Positions 1-6,600 are shown, counted from the stretch's first letter. The stretch: DNA of 9,000 nucleotides from Thermoplasmatales archaeon JdFR-43 (GCA_002011355.1 MTNE01000041.1:1-9000), one strand, 5' to 3'. Notes: generated from the sequence alone by a model not told the origin. Made by a program: numbers and translations.

Positions 1-135
1 CTCCTCCTCTATGTAATCCCATATCTCTTCATCAGACAGACATGGTCCAATCGGCTTCTCGGAGTCCTCCTCGAAAAGCCACTCAAGCCACTGCTTAACT
101 AAATCCTCCTCGCTCTTCTGATGGATCTTTGCCAT
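1..135 (-). CDS. Partial acidic protein of unknown function (N-terminal 45 residues)
   Basis: An open frame runs from an ATG at 135 down to base 1 without a stop, so only the first 45 residues are visible. The product is very acidic (many Glu/Asp) with Trp and Leu spaced as in amphipathic helices. It contains the motif CLSDEEIWDYIEEE, which loosely recalls the LSDEEL-x-x-Y/F-L-x-GE motif that opens many zinc-finger anti-sigma proteins, but no zinc-binding His/Cys set is visible, so no function is assigned. The start is well supported: a Shine-Dalgarno sequence nearly identical to the anti-16S complement and a consensus promoter lie directly upstream. It diverges from the replication-like module on the plus strand. 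Confidence 0.75.
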   Translation of the reverse strand, partial: MAKIHQKSEEDLVKQWLEWLFEEDSEKPIGPCLSDEEIWDYIEEE

Positions 136-150
136 CCGGATCACCCCCTT
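136..150 (-). promoter_or_regulatory. Ribosome-binding site of the partial minus-strand gene
   Basis: Read on the minus strand the sequence is AAGGGGGTGATCCGG directly before the ATG. AGGGGGTGATC matches the extended anti-16S complement AGGAGGTGATC with one mismatch, with 3 nt to the ATG. The unusually long match decides the start at 135. Confidence 0.75.
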
Positions 151-171
151 CCGGTTTATGAAATTTCTTAT

Positions 172-200
172 ATTATAATCTACTTGCTTATCTGTGTCAA
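172..200 (-). promoter_or_regulatory. Consensus sigma70-type promoter
   Basis: On the minus strand there is a perfect -35 TTGACA (200-195), a 17-bp spacer and a perfect -10 TATAAT (177-172). The expected transcription start is near 165, giving a leader of about 30 nt that carries the ribosome-binding site of the gene starting at 135. A perfect match to both hexamers with ideal spacing is rare and suggests strong, possibly repressible transcription. Confidence 0.85.
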
Positions 201-468
201 GAGCACCTACTTCTTAAAGAGCGTAGCTTTCAAACAAAATCCTAAAACACCTACAAAATAACTTTATCAGGCAACTCCTGATCCGTGTTCCTGCTCCTCT
301 CCGTTGTTAACCTGAAAGATGAAGGTCATGATTAAGGGAAAGGAAGCGTCCCTCAGGGCAAACATTTCTGTAGCTTTCTCACTCAGGATGCTTGTAAAAG
401 GAGTTTCACCTTTCGCTTCTCCTTCAAATGACTTATAAGTCTTCTTGGGAAAAGAAGTTCCACTCACT
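201..468. other. Divergent intergenic region without a supported gene
   Basis: About 270 bases lie between the minus-strand promoter and the replication-like gene. A 6-bp hairpin (ATCAGG / CCTGAT, 266-282, loop of 5) is the only clear structure. A 39-codon plus-strand frame (319-438) exists but has no good ribosome-binding site. A possible -10 (TATAAG, 434-439) for the downstream gene has no convincing -35. The region probably holds the divergent control signals, but I cannot place a plus-strand promoter with confidence. Confidence 0.4.
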
Positions 469-1152
469 ATGAGAAGGACAGGCCAAAAACAAGTCAGGGA
501 CATGCGAGATGGGAACTGGTTCTGGATCCACAATCTTGTCCTGTCCAAGTATGCCAGAGAGCTTGGGCCCTCTGGTTTCTTGGTATATAGCGCCCTTGCT
601 CTGTTTGCCAACTCAAGGACACAGATTTGCTTTCCCACCCAAAAGGCATTGGCCAAGATCACTGGTCTCAGTCGCAGGACGGTGATAAGGAAGGTAAAGC
701 TCCTTGAGAAGCTTGGTCTGATAAAGGTGGAGAGGGGGAAAAGGGGTTGTGTTTACTATCTCCTTGATCCAGATGTGACAGAGAAGTCACAAACATGTGA
801 CCTTCATGTCACATGTAAGGTGAAAGAATGCCACACAAACAATAATTATTTAACAAAAATATATAACAACAATATCGCTGATAAGAAAATTTTCAGATTT
901 ATTGCTTCTAAGAAGAGGTTTGAGCCCAACACAAGGGAGGAGCTTCTTGCCAGAGATATAGCTCAAGCCTTGGAGGATGAGAAAAACCTTCCCTTGTACC
1001 TCTCCTATGCCAAAAAGTACCCGGAGACGTTTTTGAGAGGGACCTTGGCTGATGTCATGGAGAAACCCTCTGAAAAACTTAAGAAAGGTCGCGCAGCACT
1101 TTTCAATTATCTTGTCCAAAAACATGCCAAAGAAAAAAATCCTGGCCATTGA
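469..1152 (+). CDS. Winged-helix replication-initiator-like protein (phage O / Rep type)
   Basis: Predicted 227 residues. Residues ~15-100 form a winged helix-turn-helix: an opening DGNWFWI-x-N motif, then FPTQKALAKITGLSRRTVIRKV with the recognition helix at ~68-85, and a basic wing (ERGKRGCVYYLL). N-terminal domains of this type occur in phage/plasmid replication initiators and helix-turn-helix replication proteins. Residues ~102-146 are a low-complexity, Asn-rich linker, and the DNA encoding it carries iteron-like repeats and an AT-rich tract, as in lambda O. The C-terminal part is helical and basic and may contact other replication proteins. The start is uncertain: ATG 469 is chosen because a weak purine-rich site (AAAAGAAG) lies 11 nt upstream; TTG 445 and ATG 502 (just before DGNWFW) are alternatives. 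The 3' end overlaps the RuvC-like gene by 29 bp. A plain transcriptional regulator is the main alternative. Confidence 0.75.
   Translation: MRRTGQKQVRDMRDGNWFWIHNLVLSKYARELGPSGFLVYSALALFANSRTQICFPTQKALAKITGLSRRTVIRKVKLLEKLGLIKVERGKRGCVYYLLDPDVTEKSQTCDLHVTCKVKECHTNNNYLTKIYNNNIADKKIFRFIASKKRFEPNTREELLARDIAQALEDEKNLPLYLSYAKKYPETFLRGTLADVMEKPSEKLKKGRAALFNYLVQKHAKEKNPGH
774..839. repeat. Iteron-like 22-bp tandem repeats, each an inverted repeat
   Basis: TGTGAC-N6-GTCACA occurs at 774-791 and again at 796-813, exactly 22 bp apart (two helical turns). The second copy extends to a perfect 9-bp inverted repeat, ACATGTGAC-N6-GTCACATGT (793-816). A third unit in the same register keeps GCCACA (830-835, 5 of 6 matches) but is degenerate on its left side. 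The N6 spacers differ in sequence while the arms are identical, the pattern expected of protein-binding sites. The repeats lie in the linker-coding part of the initiator-like gene and are flanked on the right by an AT-rich tract. Confidence 0.7.
837..905. other. AT-rich tract, candidate DNA-unwinding element of an origin
   Basis: Directly after the iteron-like repeats the sequence becomes strongly AT-rich: 27 of the 30 bases at 841-870 are A or T, in contrast to its surroundings. In lambda and many iteron plasmids the initiator binds the iterons and melts an adjacent AT-rich tract. Here the tract encodes a low-complexity Asn/Lys/Ile linker, consistent with selection on the DNA rather than on a protein fold. 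It could alternatively be only a linker with A/T-biased codons. Confidence 0.5.
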
Positions 1153-1645
1153 TCCAGGGACAAGGTATATGGGCTTTGCCCTGCTTGAGGGAAGGAAGCC
1201 TGTTTACTACGGAGTTAAAATTATCAAAGGCAGAAATAGGCTCCCTCATGAGAAACTAAAGGAAGCAAAAGCAATTGTTCTTAACCTCATCCAGGACTTT
1301 AGACCTCAGATCTTGGCCATCGAGAAGACCTTCTTCTCCAACAATCGGAACGTCGCCCTACTGAACGTACTAGCCGAGGAAATAAAAGCAATTGGGATGA
1401 GAAAGGGGCTTAAGATCATCGCCTTTGCCCCAAGCACGGTCAAAAGGCACATCTGTGGGAACGGAAGGGCAAGAAAATGTGAGGTGGCCAAGGTGGTAGT
1501 GGCAAAACACCCTGAACTTAAGATCTTCCTTTACCAGAACAGGAAATGGAAAGAAAGGTACTGGCAGAACATGTTTGACGCTATCGCTTTGGGGATGGTG
1601 GTAGAAAGGCTAATTTCCAAAGCCTGCAAAACAAGCACAATGTAA
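1124..1645 (+). CDS. RuvC-fold nuclease, Holliday-junction resolvase-like
   Basis: Predicted 173 residues, the usual size of RuvC. It shows the ribonuclease-H-like fold signatures of that family in order: ILAIDPGTRYMGFAL at 6-20 with catalytic Asp10, ILAIEKTFFSNN at 63-74 with Glu67, a PSTVKRHICGNGRARK segment at 103-118 resembling the RuvC P-x-x-VK-x-x-x-x-G-x-G-x-A-x-K region, and FDAIALGM with Asp152. The position three before Asp152, Asp138 in E. coli RuvC, is Asn149 here. The most likely role is cleavage of branched DNA during replication or recombination of the element. The ATG at 1124 is preferred over an in-frame ATG at 1052 because MPKKKILAIDPG is a normal family start; no strong ribosome-binding site is visible, so it is probably coupled to the overlapping upstream gene. 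It is related to the protein at 2064-2639. Confidence 0.85.
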   Translation: MPKKKILAIDPGTRYMGFALLEGRKPVYYGVKIIKGRNRLPHEKLKEAKAIVLNLIQDFRPQILAIEKTFFSNNRNVALLNVLAEEIKAIGMRKGLKIIAFAPSTVKRHICGNGRARKCEVAKVVVAKHPELKIFLYQNRKWKERYWQNMFDAIALGMVVERLISKACKTSTM

Positions 1646-1665
1646 GACAACAATGAGTCTTGACA
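1641..1665. promoter_or_regulatory. Inverted repeat overlapping the -35 element, candidate operator
   Basis: TGTAAGAC (1641-1648) and GTCTTGACA (1657-1665) are inverted copies apart from one bulged base, separated by 8 nt. The right arm contains the -35 hexamer of the promoter at 1660-1688, so a bound protein would block polymerase. The XRE-family regulator encoded just downstream is the natural candidate. A second, shorter inverted repeat (AATGA / TCATT, 1652-1670) overlaps the same hexamer. The assignment is by position and symmetry only. Confidence 0.4.
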
Positions 1666-1688
1666 TCATTAGGAATATGTAGTAAAAT
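1660..1688 (+). promoter_or_regulatory. Strong sigma70-type promoter upstream of the XRE gene
   Basis: Perfect -35 TTGACA (1660-1665), 17-bp spacer, and -10 TAAAAT (1683-1688, one mismatch to TATAAT). The expected start of transcription is around 1694-1696. It lies directly after the stop of the first RuvC-like gene, and its transcript meets an intrinsic terminator within about 60 nt, before the XRE gene. Confidence 0.8.
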
Positions 1689-1694
1689 ATATGA

Positions 1695-1756
1695 GACAAT
1701 TCGGCGGCCCTTACCATTGCCTACGGAAGCAACCCTTCACCCGTAGGCATTTTTTA
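1695..1756 (+). ncRNA. Candidate short RNA or attenuated leader
   Basis: The interval between the predicted transcription start and the terminator T-run is about 60 nt and holds no credible reading frame. The RNA would have a 9-bp terminator stem with a 14-nt C-rich loop. The motif CCCTT(C)ACC occurs twice, once in the 5' single-stranded part (1708-1715) and once in the loop (1733-1741). C-rich loops in small RNAs often pair with G-rich ribosome-binding sites; TCACCC in the loop is complementary to the GGGTGA of the ribosome-binding site at 136-150, which may be coincidental. It could be an independent small RNA or an attenuator for the XRE/RuvC-like pair. It does not match a riboswitch class that I recognise. 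Confidence 0.4.
1718..1756 (+). terminator. Intrinsic terminator between a promoter and the XRE gene
   Basis: TGCCTACGG (1718-1726) pairs perfectly with CCGTAGGCA (1741-1749) across a 14-nt loop, followed at once by TTTTTTATTT. A GC-rich 9-bp stem plus T-run is a standard Rho-independent terminator. It could also end transcripts arriving from the replication-like operon upstream. Confidence 0.8.
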
Positions 1757-1791
1757 TTTCCGGAGTAATCTGAAAGAGCAAGTTAGCATCC

Positions 1792-2067
1792 ATGAAAGGT
1801 CGGATCGAAAACAGGATAAAACGAAAAAGGGAAGAGCTTGGCTACCGACAGAGCGACCTGGCTTTCCTTTTGGACCACAAGAATATCTCCCATATCTCCC
1901 GCTACGAGAGGGGGCTTGTTTTCCCGGATTCGGAGAACCTTCTGAAGCTATGTTATGCCCTCAAAGCCCTCCCCGAATGGCTCTATCCCAAAATCACAAG
2001 GGAATGGAGGGAGGAGGTGATCAAGAAAGAGGAAATCCTTAGGAGCAATTTAGCCGGAGAAAGATGA
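1792..2067 (+). CDS. XRE/Cro-CI family DNA-binding regulator
   Basis: Predicted 91 residues, essentially a single helix-turn-helix domain. The order RIKRKREELGYRQSDLAFLL (residues ~8-27), then SHISRYERGLVFPDSENLLKLCYAL (~33-57), is the canonical XRE pattern: a Q-x-x-LA helix 2, a recognition helix, the YE-x-G turn and the P-x-x-x-x-L-x-K-L-x-x-AL helix. A basic/acidic helical tail (REWREEVIKKEEIL) may mediate dimerisation. The start is the first ATG after the terminator; the site AAAGAG lies 13 nt upstream, which is weak. The gene ends in a 4-bp ATGA overlap with the second RuvC-like gene, so the two are translated together. It probably regulates its own promoter at 1660-1688, where an inverted repeat covers the -35. 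Confidence 0.85.
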   Translation: MKGRIENRIKRKREELGYRQSDLAFLLDHKNISHISRYERGLVFPDSENLLKLCYALKALPEWLYPKITREWREEVIKKEEILRSNLAGER

Positions 2068-2639
2068 TGAAGAAGAATAGAAAGAAACCACCGATAATTC
2101 TTGCCCTCAATCCCTCAGCGAAATATCTAGGGATAGCGATATTCAAGGGAAATGAGCTTATCTACTGGAAGATAAGAAAGCTGCGGGAGAAAGGAAAGGG
2201 ACCAGATAAGGTTTTGACAAAGGTGGAAGAAAAGCTCTTAAAGTTGATGGCCGATTATGAGCCTGAAATCGTCATAGTTGGCCATCCTTCTCGATTGCAG
2301 CTCAAAAATAGTCCTTTCCTGAGGCTCCTTTTGAAGGAAATAAGGAAGCTTGCGAAGAGGAAGAATCATCTAATCATCCCCCTCATCGAGGCAAGGAAGC
2401 ACGTCTGCAAGGACATGAAGCCGACCAAAATGAATACGGCCAAGATCATCGCAACCTACCACTGTCCCTGGCTCTATCGCAGATACGAGAAAGAACTGAA
2501 AAAGGAAATCGAGGGCCAATGGTGGAAGAAAAAGTACCACACAGTGCTCTTTGACGCCGTTGCTCTGGGACTTCACTGCTATGAGAAGATTTCCCGGAGA
2601 ACTCTCTCCCCACCACCCGAAGCCAAATCACAACCGTGA
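2064..2639 (+). CDS. Degenerate RuvC-fold paralog, probably not a nuclease
   Basis: Predicted 191 residues. It aligns along its whole length with the protein at 1124-1645: IILALNPSAKYLGIAIFKG matches the DPG segment, EPEIVIVGHPSRLQL matches the RPQILAIEK segment, KHVCKDMKPTKMNTAKII matches the basic segment, and FDAVALGLH matches FDAIALGM. However, the first catalytic Asp is Asn16, the Glu is Gly73 and only Asp164 remains, so metal-dependent cleavage is unlikely; a structural, DNA-binding or regulatory role is inferred. It overlaps the XRE gene by 4 bp. ATG 2067 may be the true start, since GGAGA (2056-2060) lies 6 nt from it and only 3 nt from ATG 2064. The last ~15 residues (RRTLSPPPEAKSQP) are encoded by the left arm and interior of the inverted-repeat element at 2590-2735. 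Confidence 0.75.
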   Translation: MMKKNRKKPPIILALNPSAKYLGIAIFKGNELIYWKIRKLREKGKGPDKVLTKVEEKLLKLMADYEPEIVIVGHPSRLQLKNSPFLRLLLKEIRKLAKRKNHLIIPLIEARKHVCKDMKPTKMNTAKIIATYHCPWLYRRYEKELKKEIEGQWWKKKYHTVLFDAVALGLHCYEKISRRTLSPPPEAKSQP

Positions 2640-2735
2640 AGGGATCCCGTAGGCGGGTCACGGAGGGAAAAAGGGCCCTTAGCACCTTGGATAGTACCTT
2701 GAAGACCAGTGGTGGGGAGAGAGTTCTTCAGGAAA
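2590..2735. repeat. Long inverted-repeat element (27-nt arms, 92-nt interior), MITE-like or structured RNA
   Basis: The arm 2590-2616 pairs with 2709-2735 over 27 positions with one mismatch (2595/2730) and one G-T pair (2597/2728); 19 consecutive positions (2598-2616) are perfectly complementary. The interior holds a second hairpin (CCGTGA 2634-2639 with TCACGG 2658-2663, enclosing CCCG/CGGG at 2646-2657) and the palindrome AAGGGCCCTT (2671-2680). It sits between convergent genes and contains the stop codon of the second RuvC-like gene. No T-run follows either arm, so it is not a standard terminator, and no clear target-site duplication is seen. A miniature inverted-repeat transposable element, a palindromic repeat family, or an RNA-stabilising 3' structure are all possible. 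Confidence 0.7.
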
Positions 2736-2752
2736 AGCTGGTGTTGATAGCC

Positions 2753-3631
2753 TCAAAAAGATTTCCATTTATAACTGAAGGAAGCCATATATGTGTCCGG
2801 CAGGACGAAGTGAAGAAGATATGCAAAGTCGATTCGGAGATCACCCCAGAACAAGGAGAATCCTAAACTGGTTCCCTCTCGGTTCGTCCCTGCCCGCAAT
2901 ACAAGCGGATAGAACCTCTTGGATTCGCAACCGATGCGAACACAGGAGATATCTCCTCTGGCAATTAAATTCTCGGTAAAGTCGATTACAAGAGTCTCTG
3001 TTCCAAATCTCCAGGCTATTCCTGCTGCTATATCAGAGATCCAAGATTCAGTGTGTCCATTTATGAACTGAATAGGAGTGCTGATTAAATTGCGCCATAC
3101 AATCCCATAGGTACGGGCTCCATCTTGAAAGAGGAGGGAAGGGCTAAAGGACAATCCAACGGCTTGGGTAGGGAGGGCAAGAGCATAGGCTTTAATTTGC
3201 AGGCCGAAGGAGAGGCGTTCAGTGGATCGAAACCCGACACCAAAGATTAGACCCAAACTAGTGTAGCGGAAAGTGCCGATTGGATTTCCATAGAGATCTC
3301 GTTCCTCTAAGGGATCGGAGTCGAGGAGAAGAAGATATCCGCCCCAGCCCTTGCCTGCAGTTCCAGCGGTACCATAAAAGAACAATCCGAACGGACGAGT
3401 GAAATGGGAGGTTAAAGTGCTTTGCGATAAAAAAGGAAGTCCAGCCGGATTATAGAATGTAGCAGCCTCATCGTCTGCAAGGGCGATAAACGCTCCTCCC
3501 AGCCCAGCTACCCGAGCCGATACCTCGAGTTCGAAGATGGAGGCAGTTGAAATGTACTCATTTTTGGCCCAAGCGAGAACTCCATTGCTGAGGAAGAACG
3601 CAATCAAAAACCCTGCTCTTATCTTGCCCAA
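2753..3631 (-). CDS. PorV/PorQ/UPF0164-type outer-membrane beta-barrel protein
   Basis: Predicted 292 residues. A signal peptide is clear: KIR, a hydrophobic run FLIAFFLSNGVLAWA, and a likely cleavage after Ala22. The mature N-terminus carries the hallmark AGLGGAFIALADDEAATFYNPAGL (residues 42-65, given here across two parts: AGLGGAFIALA and DDEAATFYNPAGL), shared by PorV/PorQ, UPF0164 and FadL-like barrels. Alternating hydrophobic strands follow, and the protein ends in an aromatic residue (SYKWKSF), as outer-membrane barrels usually do. PorV in type IX secretion binds cargo through its C-terminal domain; the upstream gene encodes a protein with such a domain, so a dedicated partner role is inferred. 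Translation starts at TTG 3631, supported by the signal peptide and by AAGGGGGGTGG immediately upstream; only 10 bp separate it from the upstream stop codon, so translational coupling is likely. Confidence 0.85.
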   Translation of the reverse strand: MGKIRAGFLIAFFLSNGVLAWAKNEYISTASIFELEVSARVAGLGGAFIALADDEAATFYNPAGLPFLSQSTLTSHFTRPFGLFFYGTAGTAGKGWGGYLLLLDSDPLEERDLYGNPIGTFRYTSLGLIFGVGFRSTERLSFGLQIKAYALALPTQAVGLSFSPSLLFQDGARTYGIVWRNLISTPIQFINGHTESWISDIAAGIAWRFGTETLVIDFTENLIARGDISCVRIGCESKRFYPLVLRAGTNREGTSLGFSLFWGDLRIDFAYLLHFVLPDTYMASFSYKWKSF

Positions 3632-3644
3632 GCCACCCCCCTTA
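3632..3644 (-). promoter_or_regulatory. Ribosome-binding site of the PorV-like gene, overlapping the upstream stop
   Basis: The minus-strand sequence is TAAGGGGGGTGGC followed by TTG. The stop codon of the 1638-residue gene (3644-3642) is part of the purine-rich site, so a terminating ribosome would be placed directly on the next start. This decides for the TTG start at 3631 and supports coupling of the two genes. Confidence 0.65.
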
Positions 3645-6600
3645 CCGTCGAATCACCATCTTTTGGACCGGGGAATAAGTTATAGTTCCATCAGCATGCT
3701 TAATTTCAACACAATATAAGTACAACCCGGTCCCAAGGAGCCTCCCTTGAGCATCTTGTGGAACCCATCTTCCAGTTTCTGGGTACCGATCGGCAGCTGG
3801 ATCAAGGGGTATGCTCACAACTAAGGCCCCATCGACATCAAAGATTTTCAAAGTAGCTTCCACTACATCATCTGGAAAGTTGAGCCAGAAAATGCAGCCT
3901 TCAGGCGGAACAGGGTTAGGACCCACTTTAATGAATTGGGGTGTTACTCGTGCTGGAAGAACTTTCAATGTTGTTATTTGAACATCTCCACCAGAGAACA
4001 GGGCTTGGGCTCTGATCTCAATAACGAAGTTTCCCGTTTTGGTTGGTTGTACGACCCAACTTACAGCGGCTGTTCCACCTGGGAGAATCAGGTCAATAGA
4101 TTTTACAAGGTCGTCCAGGCAAATCAGACCATCGGGTAACGTAGCTGCTACCTGTGCATTAGTTATCGGATCTCTTCCAATATTTTCTACTTCTACTGTT
4201 AAGCGAAAAGGTTGATTTACAACTGGTAAATCTGGGATGATTGTGCAGCCCTTTATTGACAAAGCTGCGTTATGTACCATGGCTATTACTGAAGAAGACT
4301 TAAGAGTTTGCGTCGTTCCCTCCTCATTTATTTGCTTTATGCTTAATATAGGAACTTCGGCCACCGCTGGTGGCAAATAATAGACGTCTCCAGGGTTAAC
4401 AGCTTTTGTGGTAAACGAGTACCTTAATATCTTAACTTCGTGTGGTCGTAGGGATAAATTCCATATGAATTTGTTAGAATGGATAAATTGAGGTTGGACT
4501 TCAAATTGTACATTAATTGGGGTCAATTTTTCAGGTATACTATCAAAAATCATTACATCTTCTAAAAAAGCGTCTGTGCAATTAGTTATAGTAAGGGTTA
4601 CTTGAAACGTTACAAGTTGGTCAGTAGATTGTTGTAAAGTTTTGGCCGTTGGTTTCAATTGTACAAAGGCTTTTGCATCTTTTACTATATTTGCTACTAC
4701 ACGTATCAATCCAAAGTCTTGTTCAGGCACGTCGATGCTAGCTCCATACGGAACCAGCCACCCATAATTTATTCTTGTTGAAATTGTGCCGCCTATAGGG
4801 AACCCACCGAGAAGTAAGAGAAATAACGGATAAGATATAGGGACTTGAACGGAAACTACATCACCAGGGGCTATTTCTAACAACGGCGATTCAATTGGTA
4901 TCGATACTGATATCGGTATTGCAAATGCTGGAAGATAAGTATAATAAACAACTTTTCCGCTCAACTTCGCGCGAGCAGCAAGAGTTTTTGAGGTGTTTTT
5001 TACTTTGACTTTCAAGGATTTCACTTCTCCAGGCAATATGAGGTCAGGAGAGCTTATCTCAACAATTTTCAACGAAGGTAGTTGTTCCTCCTCCAAACCC
5101 ATTAGAGTCAAACCTGCGCGTTCATAGGTAATTATACCTATTGTAGTTATTGTATTAGTGAAGTAAGGACTTACTGCCCATAAAGCAGCCAAGGTTATCG
5201 CTTGCCCAACGGTTAGCCCGAGCTTTATTGCTTCACACATTCCCTCTCCAGCAACTGCAGCTGATAGAGCAGCAGGAGCTCCGGCTCCTCCTGTAACTAA
5301 GATAAGCGTTCCTGTACCCGCAAGTATTGATATTTGTAAACAAGTCACACCAATTTTGAGCCTTTCAATTTCATCATATAATGTAACCACTGACTCAATT
5401 TCTTCATTGAAACTTTTTGAAATCCCTTCCTGGCCGCCTTTTAGAATGTTTTCTGAAGTTAAGGCACCTGTGGGACCTGCACAATTTCTTAGCGACGAAA
5501 AAACACTTCGCGCTTTTTCCATAATCTCCTTCATATTTGGCATTCCGCAAAAGTGCTCAAAAATGTCTTTGATAGCATCCTGTGAACTTTGTGCAACAAG
5601 CACCGGAAGCTCACCTGCAAACTCTTTAAGCGCTATAACAAATCCTTTTTGTGTCCAAAGTTTTAGCAAATCATCTTCGCTTACGATCCGTATCTCCTGG
5701 ATGGCGTTACTTATATCATATATTGATGTTCCCATTTTAAAATCTTCAAACCATTCAATTTCTTGAGGCAGCTCGCCAAGACCCGGACTCTTAACAAATT
5801 GTCTCACAGCTTCTAATAATTTATTAGTGATAATATTAGCAACAAAATCGAAAGTTCTTTTCGACACTTGTATTGCCGCAGTGTCGAGTACAAGCTTGTG
5901 CAGTGCTTCATTTCTTGCTGCCGCACTTAAAAGCGATGAAGGCAAATCCGTACAACCAGGCCAAGCAACATCAGCATTCTCTCCAGGCTCAACTGTATCG
6001 TTCCAATTGCCAGCGGTGTCACGGCTGAAAATAGCGTAATAGTAAGTAGTACCATTAGTAAGTCCTGTGTCAGTATAGGACTGTACTTGGCCAGGGACTG
6101 GCGAAGTATCTTGGTAAACTAAAATACCGTCAGTGTGATTAATAGGATACTCATTGGTTTTACGTCGCACAATCACTTCGGCAAGGTCGGGATCTGCGGG
6201 GTTTGTCCAAGTTAAGGTGGATTGTTCGTTCTCCCCATCGGAAGCGCTGAAATCGGTGACTAAAGCTGGAGGAGTAGTGTCAGCTGCTTTAACAATTGTG
6301 AAGTCGCCATCACTCAAATCGTACACTGACGGGTAGGAAACAGAGGTTATCTTCACACGGCAGGTATCGGACGGCTCGTTTGGAACCGTCCAATGGTAAG
6401 AGCCGTCGTTTTCAGTGGAATCCACTATGCTCTTCCATGTTGTGCCACCATCCGTGGAGTACTCAATCTTCACATAATATCCAGCATTTTGGCTTTCCCA
6501 TTTAATCTCCTGTGTGGAACCCGCTGGCCACTTTTCTCCACCATTGGGAGAAACAACGGTTATAGTTCGGGAGATTTCTTTTGTTTCTTCAAATGCATAT

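Noticed and set aside
110..160. Weak hairpins around the start of the partial minus-strand gene (GATGG/CCATC; CCGG/CCGG)
   Set aside because: The stems are only 4-5 bp and could arise by chance, unlike the 10-bp hairpin at 8543-8572.
319..438. 39-codon plus-strand frame beginning MKVMIKGKEASLRANISV
   Set aside because: It is preceded only by a weak GAAAG site, no family is recognised, and an open stretch of this length is expected by chance.
267..662. 131-codon minus-strand frame opposite the start of the initiator-like gene
   Set aside because: It lies largely antisense to a well-supported gene, has no signature or ribosome-binding site, and its composition is that of a shadow frame.
774..816. 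CRP/FNR-type binding sites (TGTGA ... TCACA)
   Set aside because: The half-sites resemble CRP, but the spacing is 8 rather than 6 nt, the sites are inside a coding region, and the exact 22-bp tandem arrangement fits iterons better.
774..839. CRISPR array
   Set aside because: The repeats are short, have 22-bp periodicity without real spacers, and lie within an open reading frame.
1124..1756. RNA-guided nuclease of the IscB/TnpB type (RuvC nuclease next to a short RNA)
   Set aside because: The protein is only 173 residues, has an ordinary RuvC resolvase layout, and lacks split RuvC motifs, an HNH domain, a zinc finger or a bridge helix; adjacency of a short RNA is not enough.
2590..2735. Bidirectional intrinsic terminator
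   Set aside because: There is no T-run after either arm and the 92-nt interior is too long for a normal terminator loop.
2636..2866. 76-codon plus-strand frame after the second RuvC-like gene
   Set aside because: It runs through the inverted-repeat element and then antisense into the PorV-like gene; no domain is recognised and no ribosome-binding site is visible.
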